Below are positions 34,261-43,464 of a stretch of 64,000 bases of DNA, one piece after another. Under the pieces are notes generated by a model that saw only the letters and a list, made by a program, of their open reading frames with translations, did no database searches and was not told the DNA's origin. The DNA comes from Burkholderiaceae bacterium. Its GTDB lineage: Bacteria > Pseudomonadota > Gammaproteobacteria > Burkholderiales > Burkholderiaceae_E. The translations under genes and the position numbers were made by a program. The DNA lies in the NCBI GenBank assembly GCA_024637155.1, contig JAGXFR010000041.1, positions 62,001 through 126,000 of the forward strand, read 5' to 3'. The first letter of the stretch is position 1; each line of letters starts with the position of its first letter.

Positions 34261-34276
34261 TGCGTACGCGCATGCA
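34261..34276. promoter_or_regulatory. candidate second SoxR site, upstream of soxB
   Basis: TGCGTACGCGCATGCA contains GCGTACGCGCAT, differing at one position from GCGTATGCGCAT in the soxR promoter, and is itself partly palindromic (12 of 16). It lies 52 bp before the soxB start, just after the candidate terminator. Confidence 0.45.
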
Positions 34277-34327
34277 AACATCTACATTTCCAGGGCCGTT
34301 GCGCCCTGCATGGGGTGAGAGAGCACC

Positions 34328-36058
34328 ATGGATCGACGTGAATTCCTGCAGGTTCTTGCCACTGCTTCGGCAGCCGGCCTGCCGCTGGCTGGCTGTGCCG
34401 GCATCGGGGCGACCCACGGAGCAGGTGCTGGCACTGCCGGCGAAGCGATGTACGACATCCCGCGCTTCGGCAACGTCAGCCTGCTGCATTTCACTGACTG
34501 CCACGCGCAGCTCACGCCGATCTACTTTCGCGAACCGAGCGTGAACATTGGCATCGCCGATTCGATGGGGAAGGTTCCCCATCTGGTCGGCGAACACCTG
34601 CTCAAGGCGTATGGCGTGGAACCCGGTTCGGCTCAGGCGCACGCGTTTACCTATCTCGACTTCGATAAGGCGGCCCGCACCTATGGCAAGGTTGGCGGCT
34701 TCGCGCATCTGGCAACGCTGGTCAAGCGGCTGCGCGCGGCGCGGCCCGGCGCCCTCTTGCTCGACGGCGGGGACACCTGGCAGGGTTCGGCCACCGCGCT
34801 GTGGACCAACGGCCAGGACATGGTCGACGCCTGCAAGTTGCTGGGCGTCGACATGATGACCTCGCACTGGGAATTCACGCTGGGGGCCAAGCGCGTCAAG
34901 GAAATCGTCGAGAAGGACCTCAAGGGCAAGATCGAGTTCCTTGCGCAGAACGTCAAGACCACCGACTTCGAGGATCCGGTTTTCAAGCCCTACGAGATCC
35001 GTTCGATCAGCGGCGTGCCGGTCGCGGTCGTCGGCCAGGCGTTCCCGTACACCCCGATCGCGAACCCGCGCTACCTTATTCCCGACTGGAGCTTCGGCAT
35101 CCAGGAAGAGCGGATGCAGAAGATTGTCGACGAGGCGCGCGCCAAGGGCGCGCAGGTCGTCGTCGTACTCTCTCACAACGGCATGGACGTCGACCTGAAG
35201 ATGGCCAGCCGCGTGACCGGGATCGACGCGATCCTCGGTGGCCACACGCACGACGGCGTGCCGCAACCGGTCATCGTCGCCAACGCAAGAGGCAAAACGC
35301 TGGTCACCAACGCCGGTTCGAATGGCAAGTTCCTCGCGGTGCTCGACCTGGACGTCAAGGGCGGCAAGGTTTCGGACTATCGCTACCGGCTGCTGCCGGT
35401 CTTTGCCAACGTGCTGCCCGCAGACCTCCAGATGCAGGCTTACATCGACCATGTGCGCGCACCGTACAAGGCCAGGCTCGAGGAGCCGCTGGCTGTTACC
35501 GAAGCGCTGCTGTACCGGCGCGGGAACTTCAATGGCAGCTTTGACCAGTTGATCCTCGATGCGCTGATGGAGGTCAAGGGCGCGCAGATCGCCTTCTCGC
35601 CGGGCTTCCGCTGGGGCACTTCGGTGCTCGCAGGGCAGGCAATCACGCGGGAACACCTGATGGATCAGACTGCGATCACCTACCCGTACACCACGGTCAG
35701 CGACATGACCGGCGAATTCATCAAGACCGTGCTCGAGGACGTCAGCGACAACCTGTTCAACCCCGACCCGTACTATCAGCAGGGTGGCGACATGGTTCGG
35801 GTTGGCGGCCTCACCTACGCCTGCACGCCCGGCGCGTCGGCCGGCAACCGGATCACCGACATGCGCCTGAACGGCGTGCCGCTCGAGGCGAAAAAGACCT
35901 ACAAGGTGGCCGGCTGGGCGCCGGTGGCAGAAGGCGCCAAGGGGGAACCGGTCTGGGAGGTGATCGAGACCTGGCTGAAGTCCAGGCGCACGCTCGCGCC
36001 GCGCAAGCTGAACCTGCCGCGCCTGATTGGCGTGCAGGGCAATCCTGGCCTGGCCTGA
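34328..36058 (+). CDS. soxB: thiosulfohydrolase SoxB
   Basis: A 576-residue periplasmic dimanganese hydrolase of the 5'-nucleotidase-like metallophosphoesterase family. A Tat-type, lipobox-bearing signal (DRREFLQVLAT then LAGC) is followed by metal motifs LHFTDCHAQL, DGGDTWQGSA, LSHNGMDVD and GGHTHDGVPQP. It releases sulfate from the SoxY-bound S-thiosulfonate. The C-terminal domain starts near residue 370. The Cys after LAG suggests lipid anchoring. Confidence 0.95.
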   Translation: MDRREFLQVLATASAAGLPLAGCAGIGATHGAGAGTAGEAMYDIPRFGNVSLLHFTDCHAQLTPIYFREPSVNIGIADSMGKVPHLVGEHLLKAYGVEPGSAQAHAFTYLDFDKAARTYGKVGGFAHLATLVKRLRAARPGALLLDGGDTWQGSATALWTNGQDMVDACKLLGVDMMTSHWEFTLGAKRVKEIVEKDLKGKIEFLAQNVKTTDFEDPVFKPYEIRSISGVPVAVVGQAFPYTPIANPRYLIPDWSFGIQEERMQKIVDEARAKGAQVVVVLSHNGMDVDLKMASRVTGIDAILGGHTHDGVPQPVIVANARGKTLVTNAGSNGKFLAVLDLDVKGGKVSDYRYRLLPVFANVLPADLQMQAYIDHVRAPYKARLEEPLAVTEALLYRRGNFNGSFDQLILDALMEVKGAQIAFSPGFRWGTSVLAGQAITREHLMDQTAITYPYTTVSDMTGEFIKTVLEDVSDNLFNPDPYYQQGGDMVRVGGLTYACTPGASAGNRITDMRLNGVPLEAKKTYKVAGWAPVAEGAKGEPVWEVIETWLKSRRTLAPRKLNLPRLIGVQGNPGLA

Positions 36059-36101
36059 CGAAACGCAGACTTTCTGGCAAACCGTTGCAAGGAGCGTGAA
36101 C

Positions 36102-36623
36102 ATGAAAACGAACCGAAACCTGCTCAGGGAATGGATCGCAGCGGCGACGCTGGCACTGATCGCGGCCCAGCCGCTGCAAGCCATGGCGGCCGATGGACTG
36201 GTCACCGTGCGCCAGATGACCCCCGAGGTGGCTTACAAGGCTGCGCGCGCGGCACTCGAGAGCTGTCGCGCAAAGGGCTATTCGGTCGGAGTGGCGGTTG
36301 TCGACCGGGCGGGCGTGGCGCAGGTCTTCCTGCGCGATCGCTTCGGCGGTGCGCACACCGTGTCCACTGCGATCAACAAGGCCTGGACCTCGGCGTCGTT
36401 CCGGCAGTCGACATTGGCGCTGGCGGTCGAGACGCAGCCCGGCAAGCCGATGAGCGGCATCCGGGCACTGCCGCGCGTGATCGCGGCCGGCGGCGGGTTG
36501 CCGATCGAGGCCGCGGGCGCGGTCGTCGGTGCGATCGGAGTCTCCGGTGCGCCCGGCGGTGAGGCCGACGAAGCCTGCGCGAAGGCGGGCATCGAAGCGA
36601 TCCTCGCCGACATCGAACTCTGA
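36102..36623 (+). CDS. GlcG/HbpS-like secreted heme-binding protein
   Basis: A 173-residue protein with a signal peptide (ending near AMAADG) and a GlcG/HbpS (DUF336) domain: CRAKGYSVGVAVVDRAGVAQVFLRDR and AGGGLPIEAAGAVVGAIGVSGAPGG. Members bind heme or act as small accessory proteins. It lies 43 bp after soxB with AAGGAG before the ATG, so it belongs to the soxB transcript. A role in supplying or protecting heme for the Sox cytochromes is a guess. Confidence 0.8.
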   Translation: MKTNRNLLREWIAAATLALIAAQPLQAMAADGLVTVRQMTPEVAYKAARAALESCRAKGYSVGVAVVDRAGVAQVFLRDRFGGAHTVSTAINKAWTSASFRQSTLALAVETQPGKPMSGIRALPRVIAAGGGLPIEAAGAVVGAIGVSGAPGGEADEACAKAGIEAILADIEL

Positions 36624-36646
36624 GCTCGGGTCGAAGGGAGCATGCC

Positions 36647-37621
36647 ATGAGCAGCCTTTTGCGCAGTGGACTGATCGTGCTCGCCGCCGGTCTGGCTGCC
36701 GGGCTCGCGCTGGCGCAGCCCGGCGACTACGAGCCGCTGACCGTCAAGGTCGAGCCACGCAAACTCGCGGCCCGCACCTATTTCGTGCAGGGTGGCTCGG
36801 GCCTGGTCTCGACCTCGAACAACGGCTTCAACTCGAATGCGGGATTCGTGATCACCGACGACGGCGTCGTCGTGTTCGACGCACTTGGCACCCCTTCACT
36901 GGGCAAGGAACTGCTCGCGCAGATCCGCAAGCTCACCGACAAGCCGGTGCGCCGGGTCATCGTCAGTCACTATCATTCGGACCACTTCTACGGCGTGCAG
37001 GCGTTCAAGGAGGCCGGAGCCGAGATCTGGGCCAACCGGCTGGTGCGCGACTACCTGGCTACCGACGCCCCGGCCCGCCGGCTCGAAGAGCGGCGACAGT
37101 CGCTGGCACCCTGGGTCAACGAGAGCAGCCGTGTGATTGCCCCCGATCGCTACCTCTACGGCGATGTCGATTTCAAGCTCGGTGGGCTCACGTTCCGGAT
37201 CTTCGCCGTTGGGCCGGCACACACGCCGGAGGACTTGATGATGCTGGTCGACGAGGAGGGTGTGCTGTTCGTCGGCGACCTGATGTTCGCCGGGCGAGTA
37301 CCTTTCGTCGGCGACGCCGACAGCAAGGGCTGGCTCGCCGCGATCGAGCGCCTGATCAGCCGCGACCCGAAAATCCTGGTCCCCGGGCACGGCCCGGCCT
37401 CGACCGATGCGGCGACCGACCTGAAGACGACGCGTGACTATCTCGAGTACCTGCGCGCGCAAATGGGCCGCGCAGTCGAAGAGATGATCAATTTCGAGGA
37501 GGCGTACCGGCGCGTGGACTGGTCGCGTTTCGAGCGCATGCCGGCGTTCAACGCAGCCAACCGAATCAATGCCTACAACACCTTCATCCTGATGGAGAAA
37601 GAGGCGCTCTCGGGCAAATAG
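36647..37621 (+). CDS. soxH: MBL-fold metallo-hydrolase, SoxH-like
   Basis: A 324-residue secreted metallo-beta-lactamase-fold protein. The signal ends near GLALAQP. Zinc ligands are in SHYHSDH (about residue 107), VGPAHTPED and LFVGDLMFAG, with the late VPGHGPAS. It resembles SoxH and the PQQ-system relay proteins, whose exact substrates are unknown. It is the last gene of the sox run, 23 bp after the heme-binding protein. Confidence 0.8.
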   Translation: MSSLLRSGLIVLAAGLAAGLALAQPGDYEPLTVKVEPRKLAARTYFVQGGSGLVSTSNNGFNSNAGFVITDDGVVVFDALGTPSLGKELLAQIRKLTDKPVRRVIVSHYHSDHFYGVQAFKEAGAEIWANRLVRDYLATDAPARRLEERRQSLAPWVNESSRVIAPDRYLYGDVDFKLGGLTFRIFAVGPAHTPEDLMMLVDEEGVLFVGDLMFAGRVPFVGDADSKGWLAAIERLISRDPKILVPGHGPASTDAATDLKTTRDYLEYLRAQMGRAVEEMINFEEAYRRVDWSRFERMPAFNAANRINAYNTFILMEKEALSGK

Positions 37622-37675
37622 CCGGCCGAGCGCAGCATCAAGGACCACGCCCCCGTGCCACGCGGGGATTGCGAT

Positions 37676-37705
37676 CAAAAAAAGGCCAGCGCGGTGGCTG
37701 GCCTT
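37676..37705 (-). terminator. intrinsic terminator of tRNA-Ala
   Basis: AAGGCCAGC (37682-37690) pairs with GCTGGCCTT (37697-37705) around a six-base loop and is followed on the minus strand by a run of seven T. Confidence 0.85.
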
Positions 37706-37712
37706 GGGGTGT

Positions 37713-37788
<76 letters not shown>

Positions 37789-37802
37789 CGATGAAGCGCC
37801 GA

Positions 37803-37808
37803 ATTATA
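37803..37808 (-). promoter_or_regulatory. -10 element of tRNA-Ala promoter
   Basis: TATAAT on the minus strand, 15 bases before the mature tRNA 5' end; the -35 (GCACAA near 37830-37825, 16-base spacing) is poor. A 7-bp inverted repeat CCGGTGT/ACACCGG lies at 37836-37850. Confidence 0.6.
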
Positions 37809-38065
37809 CAGCGGGATGTGGAGCTTGTGCGGGGGCCGGTGTGACACCGGAGACACGAAGCCTCATGTGACGGAATTCCTTCCCGGGACTGTCGCACAAG
37901 GCCAGAATTGCGCATAATGGAACGCACGCGTTCGCGCGCAATCCGGGGGCGAACCAGCAAGGGCCTGCGGAAACATGCAGCAAGCAGTCGCGCACCGGCG
38001 CCGAGAATCGAGGGGCATGCACTCCACCGACCGGCGCGGCCAAACAGACGCGACGAAATCAGACG

Positions 38066-38101
38066 AGAAGAAAGAAGAACGGGCCTGCGGGCCCGTTCTT
38101 C
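38066..38101 (-). terminator. strong hairpin, terminator-like on the minus strand
   Basis: GAAGAACGGGCC (38074-38085) pairs perfectly with GGCCCGTTCTTC (38090-38101) around TGCG; TTTCTTC follows on the minus strand. I cannot assign a minus-strand gene that it would end, so it may mark an unseen small transcript. Confidence 0.5.
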
Positions 38102-38229
38102 ATTTGCGTCCCCAACGCCGCCGGCGGCGGGGAAAGGTGGCTGGGTTCAGGCTGTTGTCGCCCGAATGCAGCAGCCCGCTTCGAGGTTGGTGATAATGTG
38201 GGCAACCGGACGATTCGGGTTCCGGGGAT

Positions 38230-38270
38230 GAGCGCGCTTTCCTGAGATATCGACCCACGTCGTTTCCCGG
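38230..38270. repeat. dispersed ~40-bp repeat, copy 2
   Basis: Starts GAGCGCGCTTTCCTGAGAT and ends six bases before the cls start codon. It matches 31112-31151 in the soxD-soxY gap over its whole length with one indel. Confidence 0.5.
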
Positions 38271-38276
38271 CACGTC

Positions 38277-39665
38277 ATGCAATCTGGCCTGAAGATCACC
38301 GACTGGCTCACCCTGCACGAACTGCTCACGGTGGTGGCGGTCCTGATCTACGTGGCGACCTCGCACGCGATCCAGCAGCGGCGGCATCCGTCTGCCGCGA
38401 TCGCGTGGATGCTGTTCATCCTGCTGCTGCCCTACCTGGCGCTGCCGATATTCCTGCTCTTTGGTTTCCGAAAACTGCGGCGCCCGCCGTCACTGACCCC
38501 ACCGGCAACCCACTGCAGCGATTCGTGGGCCGTGGAGACCATCGTGTCCCTGGGCCAGCCCGCGCCGGCCGCCTACCATGCCCTGTCGGTGCATCAGGAC
38601 GGCAAGGAGGCGCGGGATGCACTGCTCGAGACCATCCGCACCGCACAGCGCTCGATCGATCTGTGCACGTTCCTGTTGCGCAACGACACGTTCGGAAACG
38701 CCATCATCGAGCAACTGTGCGAAAAGGCGCGCAGTGGCGTTCGCGTGCGTGTGCTGCTCGATGGCGTGGGGAACCTGATCGCCGGCCGCCCGAACCTGAC
38801 CCGAATCGTTGACGCCGGCGGGAAGCTCGCCCTGTTCGTCAATCCCTTCCATTGGCCGTGGAAGGGCCGCAGCAACCTGCGCAATCATCGCAAGCTGCTG
38901 ATCGCCGATGCCGGCCTGGCGTCGGGCCGATTGTGGTGCGGAGGACGCAACCTGGCGGCGGAGTATTTCGACGGGGACGGCAAGAATCCGCCCTGGCGCG
39001 ATCTGAGCTTTGACCTGCGCGGCCCTCTTCTCGAACAGGCGAGCGCCGTGTTCGAGGGGGACTGGGCCTTCGCCGACGGCGAGCCGACGCCTGCACAGTC
39101 GCCCGCTGCGCAGGATGCGCCGCCCGTGACGCAAGGTGCCCAGCTGGTCGCTTCGGGCCCCGATCAGGCCGACGATACGCTGCACGCGCTGCTCGTCACC
39201 GCAGCCTATCGGGCGCGCGAGCGAATTGTTCTGGCCACGCCCTACTTCGTTCCGGAATCCGCCCTGCTGATGGCTTTGTGCCTGGCGGCGCGGCGCGGTG
39301 TGTCGGTCGATCTGCTGATGCCGGCGCGCTCGAATCACCGGATGTCCGATATCGTTCGCGGCCGGGCGCTGCGCGCGCTGGAGCAGGCGGGCGCGCGGGT
39401 GTGGCTGGCCCCGGACATGATGCACGCCAAACTGGCCGTGGTCGACGACGTGCTGGCCCTGGCCGGATCCGCCAACTTCGACAGCCGCAGCCTCTTCCTG
39501 AATTACGAAGTCATGGTCGCGTTTCACGAGCCCCCTGACGTGCGCCGCTTCGCTGCCTGGTTCGAACAGGAACGCCCTTCGGCACAGCGCTACGTCGCCA
39601 CTCCGCCGGGGCTGATCCGCGACGTGGCGGACGGCATGCTGCTGTGGCTGGCCTTCCAGCTCTAG
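38277..39665 (+). CDS. cls: cardiolipin synthase
   Basis: A 462-residue inner-membrane phospholipase D-family enzyme that joins two phosphatidylglycerol molecules. Two N-terminal helices (TVVAVLIYVATSHAI, WMLFILLLPYLALPIFLLFG) precede two HKD motifs: NHRKLLIADAG near residue 202 and MHAKLAVVDDVLALAGSANFDSR near residue 385. ATG 38277 begins just after the dispersed repeat; no strong ribosome site is visible, so the start has some doubt. Confidence 0.9.
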   Translation: MQSGLKITDWLTLHELLTVVAVLIYVATSHAIQQRRHPSAAIAWMLFILLLPYLALPIFLLFGFRKLRRPPSLTPPATHCSDSWAVETIVSLGQPAPAAYHALSVHQDGKEARDALLETIRTAQRSIDLCTFLLRNDTFGNAIIEQLCEKARSGVRVRVLLDGVGNLIAGRPNLTRIVDAGGKLALFVNPFHWPWKGRSNLRNHRKLLIADAGLASGRLWCGGRNLAAEYFDGDGKNPPWRDLSFDLRGPLLEQASAVFEGDWAFADGEPTPAQSPAAQDAPPVTQGAQLVASGPDQADDTLHALLVTAAYRARERIVLATPYFVPESALLMALCLAARRGVSVDLLMPARSNHRMSDIVRGRALRALEQAGARVWLAPDMMHAKLAVVDDVLALAGSANFDSRSLFLNYEVMVAFHEPPDVRRFAAWFEQERPSAQRYVATPPGLIRDVADGMLLWLAFQL

Positions 39666-39689
39666 GGTCGGCCGCGCCGCTTTTTCCCC

Positions 39690-40598
39690 TCAGGCCGCTG
39701 CCGCCAGGCGCGCGGCATCCTGCCGGCTCATCGCGACCCGCTGACCGAGCCGCTCCCAGCCGTCTTCGATTTCCGCCTGCAGTGCCGCGACCTGTTCGGG
39801 CCCAAGGTGACGATAGCGCCGCTGCAGCGCCAGGTAGTCACCGACCGGACGCGTGATTTGCGTGTGATTCAGCGTGTAGCGCCGTCCATCCTCGACTTCG
39901 TAGAGCGGGAAAGCACCGCTCTCGACGGCCATGCGCGCCGCGGCCAGTCCACCGTCCTCGGTGAGCCCCCAGCCGTCGATGCAGGGAACGAGCAGCGTGA
40001 TGATGCGCGTGCCGCGCATCGTCTTGGCCTTCTCGACCTTGCGCAGCAGATCGGGCAGGAATCCAACGCTCGCGGTGGCGACGTAAGGAACCTCGTGGGC
40101 GGCCATGATCTCGACCAGGTTCTTCTTCTTCGAGGTCTTGCCCGCCGGGGTGGAACCGGTGCGCGCGAAATGCGGGGTCGACGAAGACTTCTGCGCCCCG
40201 GTGTTCATGTAGCCCTCGTTGTCGAGGCAAAAGTAGATGAAGTTCTCGTTGCGCTCGGCGGCCGACGACAGGCACTGGAAACCGATATCGTAGGTGCCCC
40301 CGTCCCCGGCGAGCACGATCACATTCGTGTCGTGCTTGCCCTGCGCGTCGAGCGCGCGGCGCAGCCCGGAGGCCGAAGCGGCGCTTGCCTCAAGGGTGGG
40401 CTGGTAGACCGGGATGCGCAGCGAGCTGAACGGCTGCGGCCCGGCGATGATCGCCATGCATGAGGGCGGAATCACGGCGACCGTGTCGGGCCCGAGGGTC
40501 GCAAGAATGTGGCGCACCGAGAGCGCCTCCACGCAGCCGGGACACGCGGCGTGTCCGGAGCACAGCATCGGATCCTGCATGATTTCCAGTCGTTGCAT
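39690..40598 (-). CDS. 2-oxoacid:acceptor oxidoreductase beta subunit (TPP-binding)
   Basis: A 302-residue subunit with the cluster cysteines [10 protein letters not shown] near the N-terminus and the thiamine diphosphate motif [12 protein letters not shown] followed by [12 protein letters not shown]. It resembles PorB/PadI. GAGGTGAG precedes ATG 40598; the alpha stop is 5 bp upstream. It is the last gene of a gamma - FAD/ferredoxin - alpha - beta operon. Confidence 0.88.
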   Translation of the reverse strand: MQRLEIMQDPMLCSGHAACPGCVEALSVRHILATLGPDTVAVIPPSCMAIIAGPQPFSSLRIPVYQPTLEASAASASGLRRALDAQGKHDTNVIVLAGDGGTYDIGFQCLSSAAERNENFIYFCLDNEGYMNTGAQKSSSTPHFARTGSTPAGKTSKKKNLVEIMAAHEVPYVATASVGFLPDLLRKVEKAKTMRGTRIITLLVPCIDGWGLTEDGGLAAARMAVESGAFPLYEVEDGRRYTLNHTQITRPVGDYLALQRRYRHLGPEQVAALQAEIEDGWERLGQRVAMSRQDAARLAAAA

Positions 40599-40603
40599 CG
40601 CTC

Positions 40604-41761
40604 TCACCTCACCCATACCGAGTCGGGGCTGGCCGACGCTGCGCCCAGCCCGCGCACAAATTCCACGATCTTCGCCGGCGAGACGTTCACGCCGCCCACG
40701 CCACTCAGATAGCCGTCGACGCGCGGCGCATCGGGCAATCCATAGAGCGCCGCCTTGAGTTCCTGATGCAGCACGCCGCCGTGGCCCGGGGAGAAGTTTC
40801 GGTCGAGCACCAGCACGTTCGCCACGCCCGCCAACGCGGCGCGCAAGGCCTCGACCGGGAAGGGCCGGAACAGGCGCACCTTCGCCAGTCCCACCGGCTC
40901 GCCAGCGTCGCGCAGTGCGTCGACCGCTTCGCGCGCCGTGCCGCACATGCTGCCGAGCGAAACGATCACGGTGCGCGCGCCGTCACAGCGGTAGCGTTCG
41001 ACCAGCCCGTAGCCCCGCCCCGTCAGCTGGTTCCAGTCGCGATCGGTGGCCAGCGCGACCGCGGGCACCTGACCCATCGCCTCGTCGATTCCCTGACGGT
41101 GGCGGCAATACATGTCCTGCGTGACGACGTTGCCCCAGGACTCGACGCTCACCGGATCGATCCGGTGCGTGGGCGCGAAGGGGGGCAGGAACGCGTCGAC
41201 GTCGGCCTGGCTCGGAATGAACACGGGCTCGAGCGCGTGCGACACGTAGAACGCGTCGAGGTTGACCATCGTCGGCAGACTCACCGCTTCGGCGACCCGA
41301 AACGCCTGGATCACCGTGTCCAGCGCCTCCTGAGCGCTCTCGACGTAGTACTGAATCCAGCCGGTGTCGCGCTGCGAGAGGCTGTCGGTCTGGTCGGGCC
41401 AGAACGCCCATGGCGAAGCCACGGTGCGGTTGACGTTGGCCATCACGATGGGGGCGCGCGCGCCGCTCGCGTAGTGCAGCAACTCATGCATCAGCAGCAG
41501 TCCCTGCGACGCGGTGGCGGTGAACACGCGCACGCCGGCAAGCGACGCGGGAATGCAGGCCGCCATCACCGAGTGCTCGGACTCCGGGGTGATGATTTCG
41601 GCATCGAACTCGCCTGCCGCCTGGAACTCGGTCAGCTTCTCGAGGATGGGCGTCTGCGGCGTGATCGGGTAGCCGGGGGCCACCTTGGGGCGCGCCAGAC
41701 GCGCGGCCCAGGCCACCGCGTGATTGCCGGTCAGCAGCACCGCCTGTGCACGATCGCTCAT
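40604..41761 (-). CDS. 2-oxoacid:acceptor oxidoreductase alpha subunit
   Basis: A 385-residue PorA/PadG-like subunit: [28 protein letters not shown] at the start, the [28 protein letters not shown] segment, and a C-terminal [12 protein letters not shown] domain. It provides the pyrimidine side of the TPP site and substrate specificity. The start overlaps the FAD-subunit stop (ATGA). Whether the substrate is phenylglyoxylate, pyruvate or a branched 2-oxoacid cannot be settled by sight. Confidence 0.88.
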   Translation of the reverse strand: MSDRAQAVLLTGNHAVAWAARLARPKVAPGYPITPQTPILEKLTEFQAAGEFDAEIITPESEHSVMAACIPASLAGVRVFTATASQGLLLMHELLHYASGARAPIVMANVNRTVASPWAFWPDQTDSLSQRDTGWIQYYVESAQEALDTVIQAFRVAEAVSLPTMVNLDAFYVSHALEPVFIPSQADVDAFLPPFAPTHRIDPVSVESWGNVVTQDMYCRHRQGIDEAMGQVPAVALATDRDWNQLTGRGYGLVERYRCDGARTVIVSLGSMCGTAREAVDALRDAGEPVGLAKVRLFRPFPVEALRAALAGVANVLVLDRNFSPGHGGVLHQELKAALYGLPDAPRVDGYLSGVGGVNVSPAKIVEFVRGLGAASASPDSVWVR

Positions 41762-43464
41762 CGCTGCTCCTCGACCATCTTCATCGACCCCGTCGGGCAT
41801 TCGCGCACGCAGATTCCGCAACCCTTGCAGAAGTCGGTCAGCACGGCATATCCCTCTCCGTCGCCCAGGCGCCGGATCGCGAGATCCGGACAGTAATGGA
41901 AACAGTTGTCGCAGAAGGTGCAGGTGCCGCACGAGAAGCAGCGTTCGGTCTCGGCAAGCGCCTGCTCCAGGTCGAAGCCGACCTGCACTTCCGCGTCGCT
42001 GCGCAAGCGCTCCGCGACCCCGAGCCGGCGCTCGCTCGCACGGGCCTGCTGCGCGTAGTAGAAGGTGTTGATCTGCGCCAGCGGCACGACCGGCTCGGCT
42101 TCATCGGCGCCGTTGCCCGGCGCCGCAACGCCCTCCGGCGGGGACGGAGGGGCAGCGTCGGGCGCGTCCCCCGCGCGCAGCACGCGGTCGATCTCGCTGG
42201 CGGCACGCTTGCCCATGCCGATCGCCTCGGTGACGAAGCGCGCCATGCTCGCGACGTCGCCGCCGGCGTACACGCCGGCAAGGCTCGTGGCCTGCTTGTC
42301 GTCCACCTTGAGCAGCTGCCCGTCTGCGGCGAGCAGCGACGCCACCGGGGCCAGATCGGGATCCTGTCCGATCGACGGAATCAGCGCGTCGGCCTCGAGC
42401 GTGAACGCGCTGTCGGCGATCGGCTCGAGCGTGAATTCACCGCGCACCGCGCCGGCACGGAAGTCCACGCGCACGCAGGAGACGGCAATGCTGCCGTCGT
42501 GCTCGCGCGCTTCGGAAAGCATCGCACCCGCACACAGTGCGATCCCCTCCTCGAGCGCCTCGGCCACTTCCTCATGCTGCGCCGGCATCTGCTCGGCGCG
42601 CTCGAGGCACAGAATCGTCACGTCGTGCCCCGCGCGTCGCGCGCTGCGCGCCGCATCGATCGCCGCGCTGCCGCCACCGATAACGATCACCCGGTGACCG
42701 AGTTGCGGCGGCATCCCGGCATTGCTGCGCGCCAGGTACTGCGCGCCGTCCATCACCCACGGCTGTTCGTAGTCGAGCTTGGGCAGTCGCTTCTGCCGGC
42801 GCGCGCCCATCGCGAGATAGACGATGTCGAACTGCGCCTTGAGCGCCTCGAGCGACGCGGAACTGCCCAGGGCGCTGCCCAGGCGCACCTCGACACCCAT
42901 GTCCACGATGCGCCGAATTTCCGCATCGAGCACGGGCCGCGCGAGCCGGTACGCCGGAATGCCGTGGCGCATCAGTCCGCCGAGTTCCTCGGAGGCCTCA
43001 AAGATCGTCACCGGGTAGCCGCGCCGTCGCAGGTGATATGCCACCGACAGCCCGGAGGGTCCGCCGCCGACCACGGCGACGCGCTCGGTGTATCGCGTCG
43101 GCACGGGCTCGTAGCTCCAGCCATGCTCGATCGCGAGATCGCCCACGTGGCGCTCGAGCCGGCAGATCGCCAGCGACTCGTCGAAACCGGCCCGGTTGCA
43201 GGCCACTTCGCAGGGGTGATGACAGATCCGCCCCGCCACCGCAGGGAAGGGATTGTTGCGCGTCAGGATTTCCCACGCACCGCGAAAATCGCGCAAGCGC
43301 GCGCGCCCGATCCACTCGGCAATGTTGCCGTCGACCGGGCAGGCCATGTGGCACGGCGAGGGAGCCTTGACGTACTGCGGGACGGACGAGCGCCAGGTGC
43401 CGGTCTTGAAGACCTCGGTGCTGCCGGTCGTCCAGGTGGTCGGTGTCAGGCCCTTCGCCGTCAT
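41758..43464 (-). CDS. NAD(P)H/FAD subunit fused to 2x[4Fe-4S] ferredoxin domain
   Basis: A 568-residue electron-transfer protein. The N-terminal iron-sulfur region (CHMACPVDGNIAEWIGRAR, then CHHPCEVACNRAGFDE) and two dinucleotide folds (VAVVGGGPSGLS; VIVIGGGSAAIDAARSAR) match the glutamate synthase small-chain family and PadH. After a Pro/Ala-rich linker the C-terminus has a two-cluster ferredoxin, CFSCGTCTFCDNCFHYC and CKGCGICVRECPTG, normally a separate delta subunit. It would pass electrons from 2-oxoacid oxidation to NAD. Starts at ATG 43464, overlapping the gamma stop. Confidence 0.85.
   Translation of the reverse strand: MTAKGLTPTTWTTGSTEVFKTGTWRSSVPQYVKAPSPCHMACPVDGNIAEWIGRARLRDFRGAWEILTRNNPFPAVAGRICHHPCEVACNRAGFDESLAICRLERHVGDLAIEHGWSYEPVPTRYTERVAVVGGGPSGLSVAYHLRRRGYPVTIFEASEELGGLMRHGIPAYRLARPVLDAEIRRIVDMGVEVRLGSALGSSASLEALKAQFDIVYLAMGARRQKRLPKLDYEQPWVMDGAQYLARSNAGMPPQLGHRVIVIGGGSAAIDAARSARRAGHDVTILCLERAEQMPAQHEEVAEALEEGIALCAGAMLSEAREHDGSIAVSCVRVDFRAGAVRGEFTLEPIADSAFTLEADALIPSIGQDPDLAPVASLLAADGQLLKVDDKQATSLAGVYAGGDVASMARFVTEAIGMGKRAASEIDRVLRAGDAPDAAPPSPPEGVAAPGNGADEAEPVVPLAQINTFYYAQQARASERRLGVAERLRSDAEVQVGFDLEQALAETERCFSCGTCTFCDNCFHYCPDLAIRRLGDGEGYAVLTDFCKGCGICVRECPTGSMKMVEEQR

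Larger units (their letters stand above)
37809..38276. other. intergenic stretch without a gene
   Basis: Between the tRNA-Ala promoter and cls I find no convincing protein. It holds the inverted repeat at 37836-37850, a strong hairpin at 38074-38101, and the second copy of a dispersed repeat at 38230-38270. Short arginine-rich frames on both strands have no recognisable similarity. Confidence 0.55.

Noticed and set aside
34165-36205. Minus-strand open frame antisense to soxB
   Set aside because: No recognisable domain, and soxB on the plus strand is certain.
37651-37667. CCCCGTG-CCA-CGCGGGG hairpin after the SoxH-like gene as the sox terminator
   Set aside because: No T-run follows on the plus strand, so it cannot be called an intrinsic terminator with confidence.
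37908-38231. 107-codon plus-strand frame between tRNA-Ala and cls
   Set aside because: Arginine-rich, runs straight through the perfect hairpin at 38074-38101, and has no ribosome site.
38147-38278. 43-codon minus-strand frame (MTCRETTWVDISG) overlapping the cls start
   Set aside because: No ribosome site and no recognisable similarity; it covers the dispersed repeat, which is more simply a DNA element.
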